Shown piece after piece: positions 15,660 to 25,044 of a stretch of 64,000 bases of DNA. Source of the DNA: JBKXSZ01 sp047017005 (GTDB lineage: Bacteria; Bacillota; Clostridia; TANB77; CAG-508); NCBI GenBank assembly GCA_047017005.1, contig JBKXSZ010000003.1:13033-77032 (forward strand), given 5' to 3'. The notes under the pieces were generated by a model. The model saw only the letters and a program-made list of their open reading frames with translations, ran no database searches and had not been told where the DNA came from. The stretch's first letter is position 1. Every line of letters begins with the position of its first letter. The translations under genes and the position numbers were made by a program.

Positions 15660-18068
15660 ATGAAAGCAAGTGTAGAATGGCTAAAAGAATATGCCGATAT
15701 ACAAGTACCTGTAATGGAACTTGCCGATAGACTTACCATGACAGGCTCTAAAGTAGAGACAGTAGAAAGTAAAGGAAATGACATAAAGAATGTTGTAGTA
15801 GGAAAAATATTAGAAATAAAGAAACATCCTGATGCCGATAAATTAGTGGTAACCAAAGTGGATGTAGGAGATAAAATCTTACAAATTGTAACAGGTGCGA
15901 ATAATATTAAAGAAAATGATATTGTACCAATTGCAAAAGATGGTTCTGAACTTCCAGGGGGAATTCATATTAAGACAGGAAAACTAAGAGGAATAGAGTC
16001 CTGTGGTATGATGTGTGCAGTAACAGAGCTTGGATTAAGTTTAGAAAGATATCCAGACCAAATTGAAATGGGAATTATGATACTTCCGAAAGAAATGGAA
16101 AAGGATTTAGGAAAAGATATAGTAGAAGCATTAGGAATAGGAGAAGATATTATTGATTTTGAAATTACCCCAAATAGACCGGATTGCTTATCTATTGAAG
16201 GATTAGGAAGAGAAACAGCAGCAACTCTACAGGTGCCTTTCTTAAATCCAAGAAAAAATATCGATGAAATGAAAGTAGAAAACAAAGACAATATAGAAGG
16301 ATTAACTGTTAAAATTGAAGCTCCTGATTTATGTTATCGCTATATAGGAAGAGTTGTAAAAAATGTAAAAATAGGACCATCACCAGAATGGATGGTAAGA
16401 AGATTAGAAGCCTGCGGTATGAGAAGCATAAACAATATTGTAGATATTACAAACTATGTTATGTTAGAGCTTGGGCAACCAATGCATGCTTTTGATATAA
16501 ACTCTATTGAAGGAAAAGCAATTACAGTAAGAAGAGCAAAAGTAAATGAAAAGATTACTACTTTAGATGATGAAGAAAGAGAATTAACAGAGGATATGCT
16601 AGTGATAGCAGACAGTAAAAAACCGGTAGCGGTAGCAGGTGTTATGGGAGGACAAAACTCTGAAATCGAATCGGATACAGAAACGGTTGTATTTGAATCT
16701 GCAGTATTTTATAAAGGAAGTGTTCGTAAAACAGCTAAGAAATTAGGATTACGAACAGAAGCTTCTAGTCGTTATGAAAAAGGACTATCTCCAGAGAATG
16801 CGGAAAGAGCAATTAATAGAGCTGTGGAATTAGTAGAACTATTAGGTGCAGGAAAAGCAATAGATGGTAAAATTGATGTATATCCAACCAAACAAAAAGA
16901 AAATGTAATTGCATTAAACGTAGAAAGAATTAATGGGCTATTAGGAACTAATATTGAAAAAGAAGAAATGTTAGAAATCTTTGATAAGCTTGAACTAAAG
17001 AAAGATGGAGACAACATTATTCCTCCATACTTTAGACAAGATATAGAAGGAATTGCAGATTTAGCAGAAGAAGTGCTACGTTTTCATGGATATGATACCT
17101 TAGGAAGTACCTTAATTCATGCAGAAAGTACGGTGGGAGGAAAGAATAAAAAACAAAAACTAGAAGATACATTAAGAGCAGTACTTGTGGATAGAGGACT
17201 ATCTGAAATTTACACATATGGATTTATTAATGAAAAAGATTTGGATAAAGTAAATTTACCAAAAGAAAGTATATTAAGAGCGCAAACTGTGTCTATCCAG
17301 AATCCATTAAGTGAAGACTATACAATTATGAGAACCACAACAGTTCCAAGTATGATGGCAACTGTTAGCTATAACTATAACCAAAAGAATAAAGAGGTTG
17401 GGTTATATGACATTTCTAGAACATACCGTGACGAAGCGGGAAGCATTGAAAAAGGTGAACTTCCTGTTGAAAATAATATCCTTACTATTGCTATTTATGG
17501 AGAAAATGATGATTACTATACATTAAAAGGTATTGTAGAAAATGTAATAGAAGCAGCGCAAATTGCAAGATATGACATTGCAAGAGAAACAGAAAATACG
17601 ATGTATCACCCAGGAAGATGTGCAGTGATGAAAGTAGGAAAAGATGTAATTGCAACTTTCGGAGAAGTACATCCAATTCTATTAAATAACTATGGAGTAG
17701 GAACAAAGGTACTATTGGCAGAAATTGATATCGATAAACTTGTAAAATACGGAAGAACAAATAAAAAATATACACCAATACCAAAATTCCCAGCAGTAGA
17801 AAGAGATATTGCCATAACAGTACCAGAAGAAGTAGAAGTAGGTCAAATTGAAAAGATTATTCAAAAGAGAGCTAAAAAAGCTTTAGAAAGTGCAAAACTA
17901 TTTGATGTATATCGCAGTGAAAAATTAGGTGTAGGAAAGAAAAGTGTTGCATACAGCTTAACTTTTAGGGATGTAAATAAAACATTGAATGATGAAGAAA
18001 TTAACACTATCATGAATGGAATTATTGTCGACTTAGAAAATAATTTAGGAGCTGAATTAAGAAAATAG
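15660..18068 (+). CDS. pheT: phenylalanyl-tRNA synthetase beta subunit
   Basis: 802 residues, full length. N-terminal tRNA-binding OB domain (about 40-150: HPDADKLVVTKVDVG and TGANNI), B3/B4 editing region (near 210-370), B5 domain, class II-like core and the C-terminal FDX-ACB anticodon domain (PKFPAVERDIAITVPEE). It lies 68 bases behind pheS with a GGAG site, so it is under the same T-box. Confidence 0.98.
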   Translation: MKASVEWLKEYADIQVPVMELADRLTMTGSKVETVESKGNDIKNVVVGKILEIKKHPDADKLVVTKVDVGDKILQIVTGANNIKENDIVPIAKDGSELPGGIHIKTGKLRGIESCGMMCAVTELGLSLERYPDQIEMGIMILPKEMEKDLGKDIVEALGIGEDIIDFEITPNRPDCLSIEGLGRETAATLQVPFLNPRKNIDEMKVENKDNIEGLTVKIEAPDLCYRYIGRVVKNVKIGPSPEWMVRRLEACGMRSINNIVDITNYVMLELGQPMHAFDINSIEGKAITVRRAKVNEKITTLDDEERELTEDMLVIADSKKPVAVAGVMGGQNSEIESDTETVVFESAVFYKGSVRKTAKKLGLRTEASSRYEKGLSPENAERAINRAVELVELLGAGKAIDGKIDVYPTKQKENVIALNVERINGLLGTNIEKEEMLEIFDKLELKKDGDNIIPPYFRQDIEGIADLAEEVLRFHGYDTLGSTLIHAESTVGGKNKKQKLEDTLRAVLVDRGLSEIYTYGFINEKDLDKVNLPKESILRAQTVSIQNPLSEDYTIMRTTTVPSMMATVSYNYNQKNKEVGLYDISRTYRDEAGSIEKGELPVENNILTIAIYGENDDYYTLKGIVENVIEAAQIARYDIARETENTMYHPGRCAVMKVGKDVIATFGEVHPILLNNYGVGTKVLLAEIDIDKLVKYGRTNKKYTPIPKFPAVERDIAITVPEEVEVGQIEKIIQKRAKKALESAKLFDVYRSEKLGVGKKSVAYSLTFRDVNKTLNDEEINTIMNGIIVDLENNLGAELRK

Positions 18069-18082
18069 ATAGAACAAAAAAG

Positions 18083-18117
18083 TCTCAAACTAATTACTTT
18101 TAGCTTGAGATTCTTTT
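18083..18117 (+). terminator. terminator after pheT
   Basis: TCTCAA-A-CTAA pairs with TTTTAG-C-TTGAGA, one mismatch and one bulge, then TTCTTTT. Confidence 0.65.
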
Positions 18118-18179
18118 GTGAAATATAGAAATAGACTAAGTCATTTTACAGAAGAAAGGATAAATTTAGGAAGTTGAAT

Positions 18180-18425
18180 ATGGATAATAAAGAAATTTTA
18201 CTATCTAATGTTGATAAAATTCATACTACTGAAATGGGTATTGATAGAATAAAAAAGAATTTAAAATTAGATGTAGAAGATGTTGTATCCTATTGTAGGA
18301 AAAAAGTAATGGATAAAAATAGTAAAATTTATAAACAAGGTAAGAATTGGTATGTTGAAATTGATCATATTAAAATAACTATAAATTCATATAGCTATAC
18401 AATTATTACAGCACACTTAATTTAA
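18180..18425 (+). CDS. DUF3781 family protein
   Basis: 81 residues from ATG 18180, with AGGAAG six bases upstream. The TTG at 18174 is possible but too close to it. DKIHTTEMGIDRIKKNLKLD near the N-terminus and the NSYSYTIITAH tail are the DUF3781 signatures. A small soluble protein of unknown function, widespread in Clostridia and often near accessory genes. It is monocistronic. Confidence 0.82.
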   Translation: MDNKEILLSNVDKIHTTEMGIDRIKKNLKLDVEDVVSYCRKKVMDKNSKIYKQGKNWYVEIDHIKITINSYSYTIITAHLI

Positions 18426-18553
18426 TAACAAATGGAATGATAAATAATAAAAAAATTGAAATAATAAATAATGAATAATAAATAAAAGCGAAAGTATCTA
18501 AGAAGAAAATCTCTTTTTTCCCAGTAAAAGATAAAAATATATTACTAAGTTCG

Positions 18554-18582
18554 TTGAAAAAAAAGTAAGTTTGTGGTATAAC
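18554..18582 (+). promoter_or_regulatory. sigma-A promoter of the small membrane protein-cdaA unit
   Basis: TTGAAA, a 17-base spacer, TATAAC, ending 39 bases before the next start codon. Confidence 0.65.
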
Positions 18583-18620
18583 GTATATAAATTGTTGAAA
18601 ATTAAAGGAGGCAATTTAAG

Positions 18621-18740
18621 ATGGCAAAAAAGAAAATAGATAAAGGAAGATTAGCAATAAGGATTATTGCAGGAATTTGTGCAGCTATTATGGTAGTAGC
18701 TTTTGGAGGGACTTTAATATTCTACTTAATGGCGATGTAA
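18621..18740 (+). CDS. 39-aa single-span membrane protein
   Basis: A strong GGAGG site eight bases upstream of ATG makes this a convincing small gene. It has a Lys/Arg-rich start (MAKKKIDKGRLAIR), then one 22-residue hydrophobic helix. It lies 21 bases before cdaA and is very likely co-transcribed with it. Function unknown; it could be a regulator or partner of the membrane cyclase. Confidence 0.72.
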   Translation: MAKKKIDKGRLAIRIIAGICAAIMVVAFGGTLIFYLMAM

Positions 18741-18761
18741 ATAAAAATAGGAGATATATAA

Positions 18762-19727
18762 ATGATTGATAATTTTATGATAACAATGCAAAATTTTTGG
18801 AACCAAAATATTGTACAATATATGCAAACTCTATATCAGTATCCTATCAAATTAATTAGCTTAATATTAGATTTAGTAATTGTTATCTTTTTAGGATATA
18901 AATTAATTAAGATATTAAAAAATTCAAGAGCATGGCAATTGGTAAAAGGAATTGCTTTACTCATTATCGTAACAGCGTTAAGCTCTATTTTAAACTTAAA
19001 GATTTTGAACTTTATTCTAACATCTGTTATGACATATGGTGTTATTGCGATTATCGTTATTTTTCAACCAGAATTAAGACGTGCGTTAGAGCAATTAGGT
19101 ACGAATAAATTCACAAAGTTCTTTGGAATTGATAAAGATTTAGCAACGAAAACGAAAGAAGATATCTATAAAATTGTAATTGCAGCAGAAGAACTAGCAA
19201 AAGAGAAAACAGGAGCACTAATTGTTATTGAAAGAGATATTCAAATAAAGGATATTATAGCAACAGGTGTTAGTATGGAATCTGAAATTTCACCACAATT
19301 ACTAGTAAATATATTTGTCCCTAAAACGCCATTACATGATGGAGCTGTTATTATATCTGGTAACAAAATTGCAGCAGCAGCATGTATGCTACCTTTAGCG
19401 GGAGACAATGATATTGCAAAAGAATTAGGAACAAGACATAGAGCTGCAATTGGAATATCTAAAGAATCTGATAGTATAGCAGTAGTAGTATCTGAAGAAA
19501 CAGGAAAGATATCGGTTGCTAAAGATGGAACTCTAATTGCAGATGTAAAAGAAGATGCGTTAAAGAAAATTTTAATTACAAATATTGTAACAAAGCGATT
19601 TGGAGATGGAAGAACAACTACAGCAGAAAGATTTAGAAGTTTTAAACAAAATATGAAAGCAAGCAGAAAACAAGCTAAAAAAGAAACAACAGATAAAAAG
19701 GAAGAAAAAGAAAATAAAGAAAAATAA
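18762..19727 (+). CDS. cdaA: diadenylate cyclase CdaA (c-di-AMP synthase)
   Basis: 321 residues. Three N-terminal membrane helices (about 25-105), then a DisA_N cyclase domain. The active-site motifs are DGAVII (near 195) and GTRHRAA (near 228). The C-terminal ~35 residues are charged and repetitive (Lys/Glu). It makes c-di-AMP for potassium and wall homeostasis. In most Bacillota cdaA is followed by cdaR (YbbR) and glmM. Here a nadD-like gene follows and neither is present. Confidence 0.95.
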   Translation: MIDNFMITMQNFWNQNIVQYMQTLYQYPIKLISLILDLVIVIFLGYKLIKILKNSRAWQLVKGIALLIIVTALSSILNLKILNFILTSVMTYGVIAIIVIFQPELRRALEQLGTNKFTKFFGIDKDLATKTKEDIYKIVIAAEELAKEKTGALIVIERDIQIKDIIATGVSMESEISPQLLVNIFVPKTPLHDGAVIISGNKIAAAACMLPLAGDNDIAKELGTRHRAAIGISKESDSIAVVVSEETGKISVAKDGTLIADVKEDALKKILITNIVTKRFGDGRTTTAERFRSFKQNMKASRKQAKKETTDKKEEKENKEK

Positions 19728-19766
19728 AAAGAATGTGTAAAACATTCTTTTTTCTGTATAATAAAG

Positions 19767-19819
19767 TTGACAAATAGAAAAAAATAAGATACACTAATGA
19801 TAGTAATAAAAGGATAATA
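19767..19819 (+). promoter_or_regulatory. nadD-nadE promoter with NrtR-like box
   Basis: TTGACA at 19767, 17-base spacer, TACACT at 19790. At 19801-19819 TAGTA-N9-TAATA overlaps the expected start point. It matches the boxes before the EIIC-like gene and pncB with one changed base, and shares the following ACAAAA. Confidence 0.6.
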
Positions 19820-19889
19820 ACAAAAACGGAAAAATTGATATATAGAAGAAAGGAGAGTTTAATAGTTTAGCTATTAGAAGAAAAAGAAT

Positions 19890-20502
19890 ATGGAAAAGAA
19901 AAAAGTAATGGTTGTATTTGGTGGTTCCTATAATCCACCATTAAATTCACATTTCTCTCTAGCAGAACAAATTGTAAATGAGTATGATGACGTAGAAAAT
20001 GTTATCTTTGTGCCAGTAAATAGTAAATATAATAAAAAAGGGTTACTAGATAATAAAACACGTTATGAGATGTTAAAGTTAGTAATTGATAAAAATACTA
20101 GATTCCTATTATCGGATATTGAGCTAAAAAGTGATAAACCATTATTTACTATTGAAACTGTAGAAAAATTACAGGAAACTTACTATGACCATGACCTATG
20201 GTTTACCATACGGAAGTGATAATTTAAAAGAACTTCATACATGGGAAGAAGCCGATAAATTAGTGAAAAAATTTAAAGTTTTAGTACTAGAAAGAGGTCA
20301 AGATTCCATGGAGAATATCATAGAGTCTAATCCTTTTTTAAAGAAATATGAAAATCAATTTATTAAAGTTAAGGAAAATGTGCGAAGTAATTTAAGTTCC
20401 ACTTTTGTAAGAGACAAAATAAAAAGAGGAAAAAGTATCCGCTATCTAACACCAGATGAGGTTTATTACTATATTAAAGAAAAACACCTATTTGAAAATT
20501 AA
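19890..20502 (+). pseudogene. nadD: nicotinate-nucleotide adenylyltransferase, split by a +1 frameshift
   Basis: The first frame (19890-20219) encodes a nucleotidyltransferase opening, VVFGGSYNPPLNSH, through HDLWFTI, then RK-stop. The second frame carries straight on with GSDNLKELHTWEEAD (the family's conserved continuation) to 20502, including SSTFVRDKIKRGKSIRYLTPDEV. Removing one C at 20211 restores a single ~203-residue NadD. NadD adenylylates nicotinate mononucleotide in NAD synthesis. It sits just before nadE. It may be a true lesion, a sequencing or assembly slip, or (least likely) a programmed shift. Confidence 0.88.
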
Positions 20503-20565
20503 AAAGATAAAACTATAAATAAAGAGAAAGAAAAATACATAAAATAAAAAATAGGAGGAAAGAAA

Positions 20566-21351
20566 ATGGATGAAATAAAAATGAAAGAGGAATTAGATAA
20601 AGTTATATTTTGGATTTACGATTATGTAAGAAGAGCGGGAGTAAATGGAGTCGTAATTGGAAATAGTGGAGGAAAAGATTGTGCAACTGTAATTGCTCTT
20701 GCCACGAAAGCTCTAGGAAAGGAACATGTTTATACAGTAGCACTTCCTTGTAATTCGATTTCACAAGATTTTGAAGATGCAAAACTTGTTTCTGATACTT
20801 TTGGAGTACCACTATTAAAGGTAGATTTAACAGAGAGTTATATACGAATGGAAGAAGAAATCAATAAAGAATTGAAAAATTTTGGATTAGCTGAAAAAAT
20901 AGGAGAAGAAGCAGGAATTAATACAAAACCAAGATTAAGAATGACAACTTTATATGCCATTGCTCAAACGCTAGGGTGTCTTGTTATGGGCACCGGAAAT
21001 TTATGTGAAAGAATGGTAGGATATACAACAAAATGGGGAGACAGTGCATCGGACTTTAATCCAATTGGAGACTTTACCGTAGAAGAAGTAAGATGGATAG
21101 GCAGGTATTTAGGGGTACCTAGTAAAGTAATCGACAAAGCTCCTAATGATGGATTAGGGGGAAAAACAGATGAAGAAAAAATGGGGATAACCTATGAACA
21201 AATAGCAGAATATATTGAAACTGGTAGAACAGATGAAAGCGCGATGAAAGAAATCGAAAGGAGATATTTATCCTCTGCCCATAAACGTAAAGAAATACCA
21301 ATTTATAGAGTGGAAGATAAAGTAAATAAATTAGAAGAAACATTAGGATAA
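20566..21351 (+). CDS. nadE: NAD+ synthetase, ammonia-dependent type
   Basis: 261 residues, the length of single-domain NadE without a glutaminase domain. The PP-loop is GNSGGKDCAT near residue 32 (most have SGGxDS, here Cys replaces Ser). Also present are GTGNLCERMVGY (near 145), GDFTVEEV and the KAPNDGLGGKTDEEKMG lid loop. It amidates nicotinate adenine dinucleotide to NAD+. Strong AGGAGG site, 63 bases after nadD, so likely the same operon. Confidence 0.95.
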   Translation: MDEIKMKEELDKVIFWIYDYVRRAGVNGVVIGNSGGKDCATVIALATKALGKEHVYTVALPCNSISQDFEDAKLVSDTFGVPLLKVDLTESYIRMEEEINKELKNFGLAEKIGEEAGINTKPRLRMTTLYAIAQTLGCLVMGTGNLCERMVGYTTKWGDSASDFNPIGDFTVEEVRWIGRYLGVPSKVIDKAPNDGLGGKTDEEKMGITYEQIAEYIETGRTDESAMKEIERRYLSSAHKRKEIPIYRVEDKVNKLEETLG

Positions 21352-21499
21352 CAAAAGATTTAAAAAATTAGAGAAAAATTAAAAGAATTAAAAACCTTTC
21401 TTTTAAGGAAGATATTTTTACGTAAAAGAACAAAAGAGAAAAACACGAAGTGATGAAAAAATAGATTTAAAGAAGCAAGAAGGAACAGAAGTAGCATAA

Positions 21500-21534
21500 A
21501 AAGAGAAGTTTCAATTTGTTTGAAACTTCTCTTT
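21500..21534. terminator. bidirectional terminator, nadE / HAD phosphatase
   Basis: Perfect 15-bp stem AAAGAGAAGTTTCAA / TTGAAACTTCTCTTT with a 5-base loop between two convergent genes. It overlaps the stop codon of the minus-strand gene. Confidence 0.85.
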
Positions 21535-22381
21535 AAACAAGGTATTTTCTAATAGCTTCTGCAAAGCCACCTTCATTTACAGATTTTGTAGTAACATAAG
21601 AAGCAACATCTTTTACTTCATCAAAAGCATTAGCAACAGCGACACCCGTACCAGCATTTTGTAACATATCAATATCATTCATATTATCTCCTACTGCTAA
21701 AGTATCTTCTTTTTTTATATGTAAGTAATCTTGCAAAATACTAAGAGCTTTTCCTTTGCTTGCTCCTTTAGGGGCAATATCTAAATATTCATATTCTTTA
21801 TCAATTATAGTATCTCGGTATTGATGATATTTTTTTATCCCTAAAATGGTAACATCGAGTAATTCTAGAATTTCATTTTTAACACTTGTTAAATCTGTTT
21901 GGCCTGTTATTACGAACTTACATATTGGCTCTTCTAAAGTTTCTAAATACGTCTCAATATCTGGTACAATTTCTGTTTGCATACCATCTACTTTATCTTT
22001 ATTTAATAAGTAGTTACGTAAATCCATATAGGCTAACTTTTCGCTAACTATTTTTTGATTAGTATAAAAATGTACATGAAGATGGTGCTTTTTCGCAATA
22101 GAAAGACAGATGCGAATTGCATCCTTGGATAAGGACTGCGAATAAATTTCTTTGTTGTTTTTTAAATCCATAATTTGCATGCCATTACCAAAAATCCCGT
22201 AACTTGCAGGGCAAGTATGGCAAACATCTTTAATTAAAGCATAAGGCTTTCCCGTAGAAATGGCAAACCTTATTTCTTTATCTTGTATTTTTTGGAAAGC
22301 AGATAGATTTTCACCAGCTATGGTATTGAATTCGTTCATAATGGTTCCATCTAAATCGCTTGCTATCAATTTAATCCCCAT
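21533..22381 (-). CDS. HAD-superfamily Cof-type phosphatase
   Basis: 282 residues. Motif I is ASDLDGTI near residue 8, motif II ISTGKP near 42, and motif IV GDNMNDIDML near 236. A large C2b cap lies between, so this is the HAD-IIB/Cof group acting on sugar phosphates or similar metabolites. AGAGGT site. It ends on the terminator shared with nadE and is divergent from the EIIC-like gene. Confidence 0.92.
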   Translation of the reverse strand: MGIKLIASDLDGTIMNEFNTIAGENLSAFQKIQDKEIRFAISTGKPYALIKDVCHTCPASYGIFGNGMQIMDLKNNKEIYSQSLSKDAIRICLSIAKKHHLHVHFYTNQKIVSEKLAYMDLRNYLLNKDKVDGMQTEIVPDIETYLETLEEPICKFVITGQTDLTSVKNEILELLDVTILGIKKYHQYRDTIIDKEYEYLDIAPKGASKGKALSILQDYLHIKKEDTLAVGDNMNDIDMLQNAGTGVAVANAFDEVKDVASYVTTKSVNEGGFAEAIRKYLV

Positions 22382-22510
22382 AATATTTGACCTCTAATTG
22401 ATTTTACTTTTAATATTTTACATGTAAATCAAACTTTTGACAAGATAGTAATCGAAAAAGAGAGGGGAATGAAGGAGTAAAGAAACAAAACTAGAAAAAC
22501 TAAAAAAGTA

Positions 22511-22569
22511 TTGACACTTGATGATATTACTAATATAATAATAACAAGATAGTAATAAAATAATACTAA
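22511..22569 (+). promoter_or_regulatory. promoter and NrtR-like box before the EIIC-like gene
   Basis: TTGACA at 22511, 17-base spacer, TATAAT at 22534. Just downstream, TAGTA-N9-TACTA at 22550-22568 matches the pncB and nadD boxes, including the following ACAAAA. A further half-site-like palindrome TTTGTTAGTAACAAA lies at 22731-22745. The rest of the 412-base gap holds no gene. Confidence 0.65.
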
Positions 22570-22793
22570 CAAAAAGGAAAAAGAGGCAGAATAGAAAGGA
22601 ATTAGCAATAGAATATGTAATGAAGTAATAATTAGATATCAAATATTTAAATGGGAGAAAGTAAAATGGATATAGATTAAAGGTATTGAAAAAGATGCAA
22701 ATACTTTTGAAAGAAGATATTTTTTTATGATTTGTTAGTAACAAAAAGATAAAAACAAAAAGGTTAAATAAAAGAAAAGGGGGAAATAATAAG

Positions 22794-23882
22794 ATGAAAA
22801 ACAAGATGAAAGGCGTTATGAAAAAAGGAAAGAAATTATTTAATCATGTATGTATTGATGGATTGACAGGAATGGCTTGGGGGTTATTTTCTACTTTGAT
22901 TATAGGAACAATTATTGAACAAATAGGAAAGTTACTTCCGGGCTGGATAGGAGGTATACTAATTACGATAGGTAAAATTGCAGCTAGTTTAACTGGAGCA
23001 GGAATTGGAATTGGAGTCGCTAGAAGATATAATGCAAGTCCATATGTAACAGTATCTTCAGCAATAGCCGGAACAATAGGTAGCTTTGCAAGTAAAATTT
23101 TAGCAGGAACTGTCTTTACAGGTGGAGAGATTGTACTTAGTGGACCAGGAGAACCAATGGGAGCATTTATTGCGAGTTTAATTGGAATTGAGATCGGAAA
23201 GTTAATAACAGGAAAAACAAAAGTAGATATTATTCTAGTACCACTTGCAACAATATTAACAGGTGCCATTGTTGGATTATTCATAGGACCACCTATTTCA
23301 GATTTTATGCAAGGATTAGGAGCTATTATCAATTGGTCTGTAGAAAGACAACCAATTTTAATGGGAATATTAGTAGCTGTTATTATGGGAATGATATTAA
23401 CATTACCAATAAGTTCTGCAGCACTTGCTATTGTATTAAATTTAAATAGATTAGCAGCAGGAGCTGCAACAGTAGGATGTTGTGCAAACATGATTGGATT
23501 TGCAGTAGCAAGCTATAAAGAAAATAAGTTAGGAGGACTTATTTCACAAGGTATTGGAACTAGCATGTTACAGGTACCTAATATTATGAAAAGACCAGTT
23601 ATTTGGTTACCAGCTATTGTAGCAAGTGCCATATTAGGACCACTTTCCACCTGTGTATTTCATATGATGAATAATGCGGCAGGAGCAGGAATGGGAACAG
23701 CAGGACTTGTTGGACAATTAATGACATGGCAAACCATGAATAATACGATGAACCAATGGATATTATTAATAGAAATTATAGTATTACATTTCATTCTTCC
23801 AGGATTAATTGCTTGGGCAGTAAGCAAAATATTAAGAAAAAAAGGAATTATCAAGGACGGCGACATGAAATTAGAATTATAG
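22794..23882 (+). CDS. PTS_EIIC_2-family membrane protein, candidate NAD-precursor transporter
   Basis: 362 residues with about 9-10 hydrophobic segments rich in Gly/Ala/Ile, such as GAGIGIGVARRYNASPYVTV and SGPGEPMGAF. This resembles the stand-alone EIIC type 2 family (which includes PfoR-like proteins), with no IIA or IIB domain and no PTS partner nearby. AAAGGGGG site. Members are usually labelled sugar permeases. The NrtR-like box at its promoter and the NAD genes around it suggest transport of a vitamin B3 compound, which is inference only. Confidence 0.8.
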   Translation: MKNKMKGVMKKGKKLFNHVCIDGLTGMAWGLFSTLIIGTIIEQIGKLLPGWIGGILITIGKIAASLTGAGIGIGVARRYNASPYVTVSSAIAGTIGSFASKILAGTVFTGGEIVLSGPGEPMGAFIASLIGIEIGKLITGKTKVDIILVPLATILTGAIVGLFIGPPISDFMQGLGAIINWSVERQPILMGILVAVIMGMILTLPISSAALAIVLNLNRLAAGAATVGCCANMIGFAVASYKENKLGGLISQGIGTSMLQVPNIMKRPVIWLPAIVASAILGPLSTCVFHMMNNAAGAGMGTAGLVGQLMTWQTMNNTMNQWILLIEIIVLHFILPGLIAWAVSKILRKKGIIKDGDMKLEL

Positions 23883-24126
23883 AAAGATTAAAGATTTTTA
23901 CGAAAGAAAAAAGATGAATGATAAACAACAATTTCCTAAAAAATATGACTAAATATATTTGACAAATAAAGCACTTGATATTAGAATGATAATATCAAGT
24001 GCTATTCTATTCAAAAAAAAGTGAGCTATAAATAAATTAAAAGATATAATATTAATTAACATAGAGGAGAGCTTAGTAAGAGACTATGAAAATAAAGATG
24101 GAAGAAAAATAGAGGAGGAACTTAAG

Positions 24127-25002
24127 ATGTCAGAAAAAGAGTTTTTAAAAGAGTATGATGTAACGAAATACTTTAGACCATCAGTAACAGTGGATACCAT
24201 TGTATTTACGATAAAGAACGAAGAAACAGACAACTATAGAAAAATACCAGAAAAAAAATTGCAAGTTATGTTAGGAAGAAGAACAGAACATCCATTTCAA
24301 AATAAATGGGCATTTCCGGGGACTTTCGTAGGAGAGAAAGAAAAGTTTGAAGAAGCAGTAGACAGATGTTTAAAAGAAAAAGCAAATATAAAGGATTTAT
24401 ATCTAGAACAGCTATATACATGGGCAGATCCAGAAAGAGATCCAAGAACAAGAGTAATTAGTGCTTCATATATGGGACTAGTAGATAAGAGTAAAATACA
24501 TTTAAAAGCAGGAAATCATTTAGAGGAAATCGGCTGGTTTGATATTTCTTTAGATACATTAAGAGAGACAACAAAAGAGGAAAAATGGGGAAAAAAGCAG
24601 ACAGAAGATATACAGATTACTTTGACAAATGGAGACACCCTATTAAAAAGTAAGGTAAGAGTAATTCGAGAAATGAGAGAAAATAATATAGTCATTTATA
24701 CTCAAATTCTAGATTCGGAGTTAGCTTTTGACCATGCAAAGTTATTAATTTATGCAATTGAAAGATTGAAAAATAAAGTACAATATACAACGATTGCTTT
24801 TAATTTAATGAAAGAGGAATTTACTTTAACAGAATTACAACAGGTATATGAAGTTCTATTAAATAAGCCACTATTAAAGGCAAATTTTAGAAGAAAAGTA
24901 GCGGACATGGTAACAGAAACAGAACATTATCAAGAAAATGGCGGACATAGGCCATCTAAATTATTCCGATTTAACAAAGAATATTGGCCACATATATTTT
25001 AA
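24127..25002 (+). CDS. nrtR: Nudix-HTH transcriptional regulator of NAD metabolism (NrtR type)
   Basis: 291 residues. An N-terminal Nudix-like domain (about 10-160) has a degraded Nudix box: the catalytic REUxEExGU region reads DRCLKEKANI, so hydrolysis is unlikely. A C-terminal winged helix follows (about 205-290: FTLTELQQVYEVLLNKPLLK, then ANFRRKV). This is the NrtR plan, in which ADP-ribose binding releases DNA. Its neighbours are nadD, nadE and pncB, whose promoters share a 19-21 bp palindrome. GGAGG site. No clear box is seen at its own start. Confidence 0.88.
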   Translation: MSEKEFLKEYDVTKYFRPSVTVDTIVFTIKNEETDNYRKIPEKKLQVMLGRRTEHPFQNKWAFPGTFVGEKEKFEEAVDRCLKEKANIKDLYLEQLYTWADPERDPRTRVISASYMGLVDKSKIHLKAGNHLEEIGWFDISLDTLRETTKEEKWGKKQTEDIQITLTNGDTLLKSKVRVIREMRENNIVIYTQILDSELAFDHAKLLIYAIERLKNKVQYTTIAFNLMKEEFTLTELQQVYEVLLNKPLLKANFRRKVADMVTETEHYQENGGHRPSKLFRFNKEYWPHIF

Positions 25003-25009
25003 AATTTAT

Positions 25010-25038
25010 TTGTAAATTAGGATAAAATGTGTTATACT
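25010..25038 (+). promoter_or_regulatory. sigma-A promoter of the structured RNA
   Basis: TTGTAA, a 17-base spacer, TATACT. No ribosome site or open frame follows, only a structured stretch ending in a terminator. Confidence 0.75.
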
Positions 25039-25044
25039 GATATC

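Noticed and set aside
24060..24126. NrtR box at the nrtR start (TTAGTAAGAGACTATG)
   Set aside because: Only one half-site matches; the partner half is absent at the right spacing.
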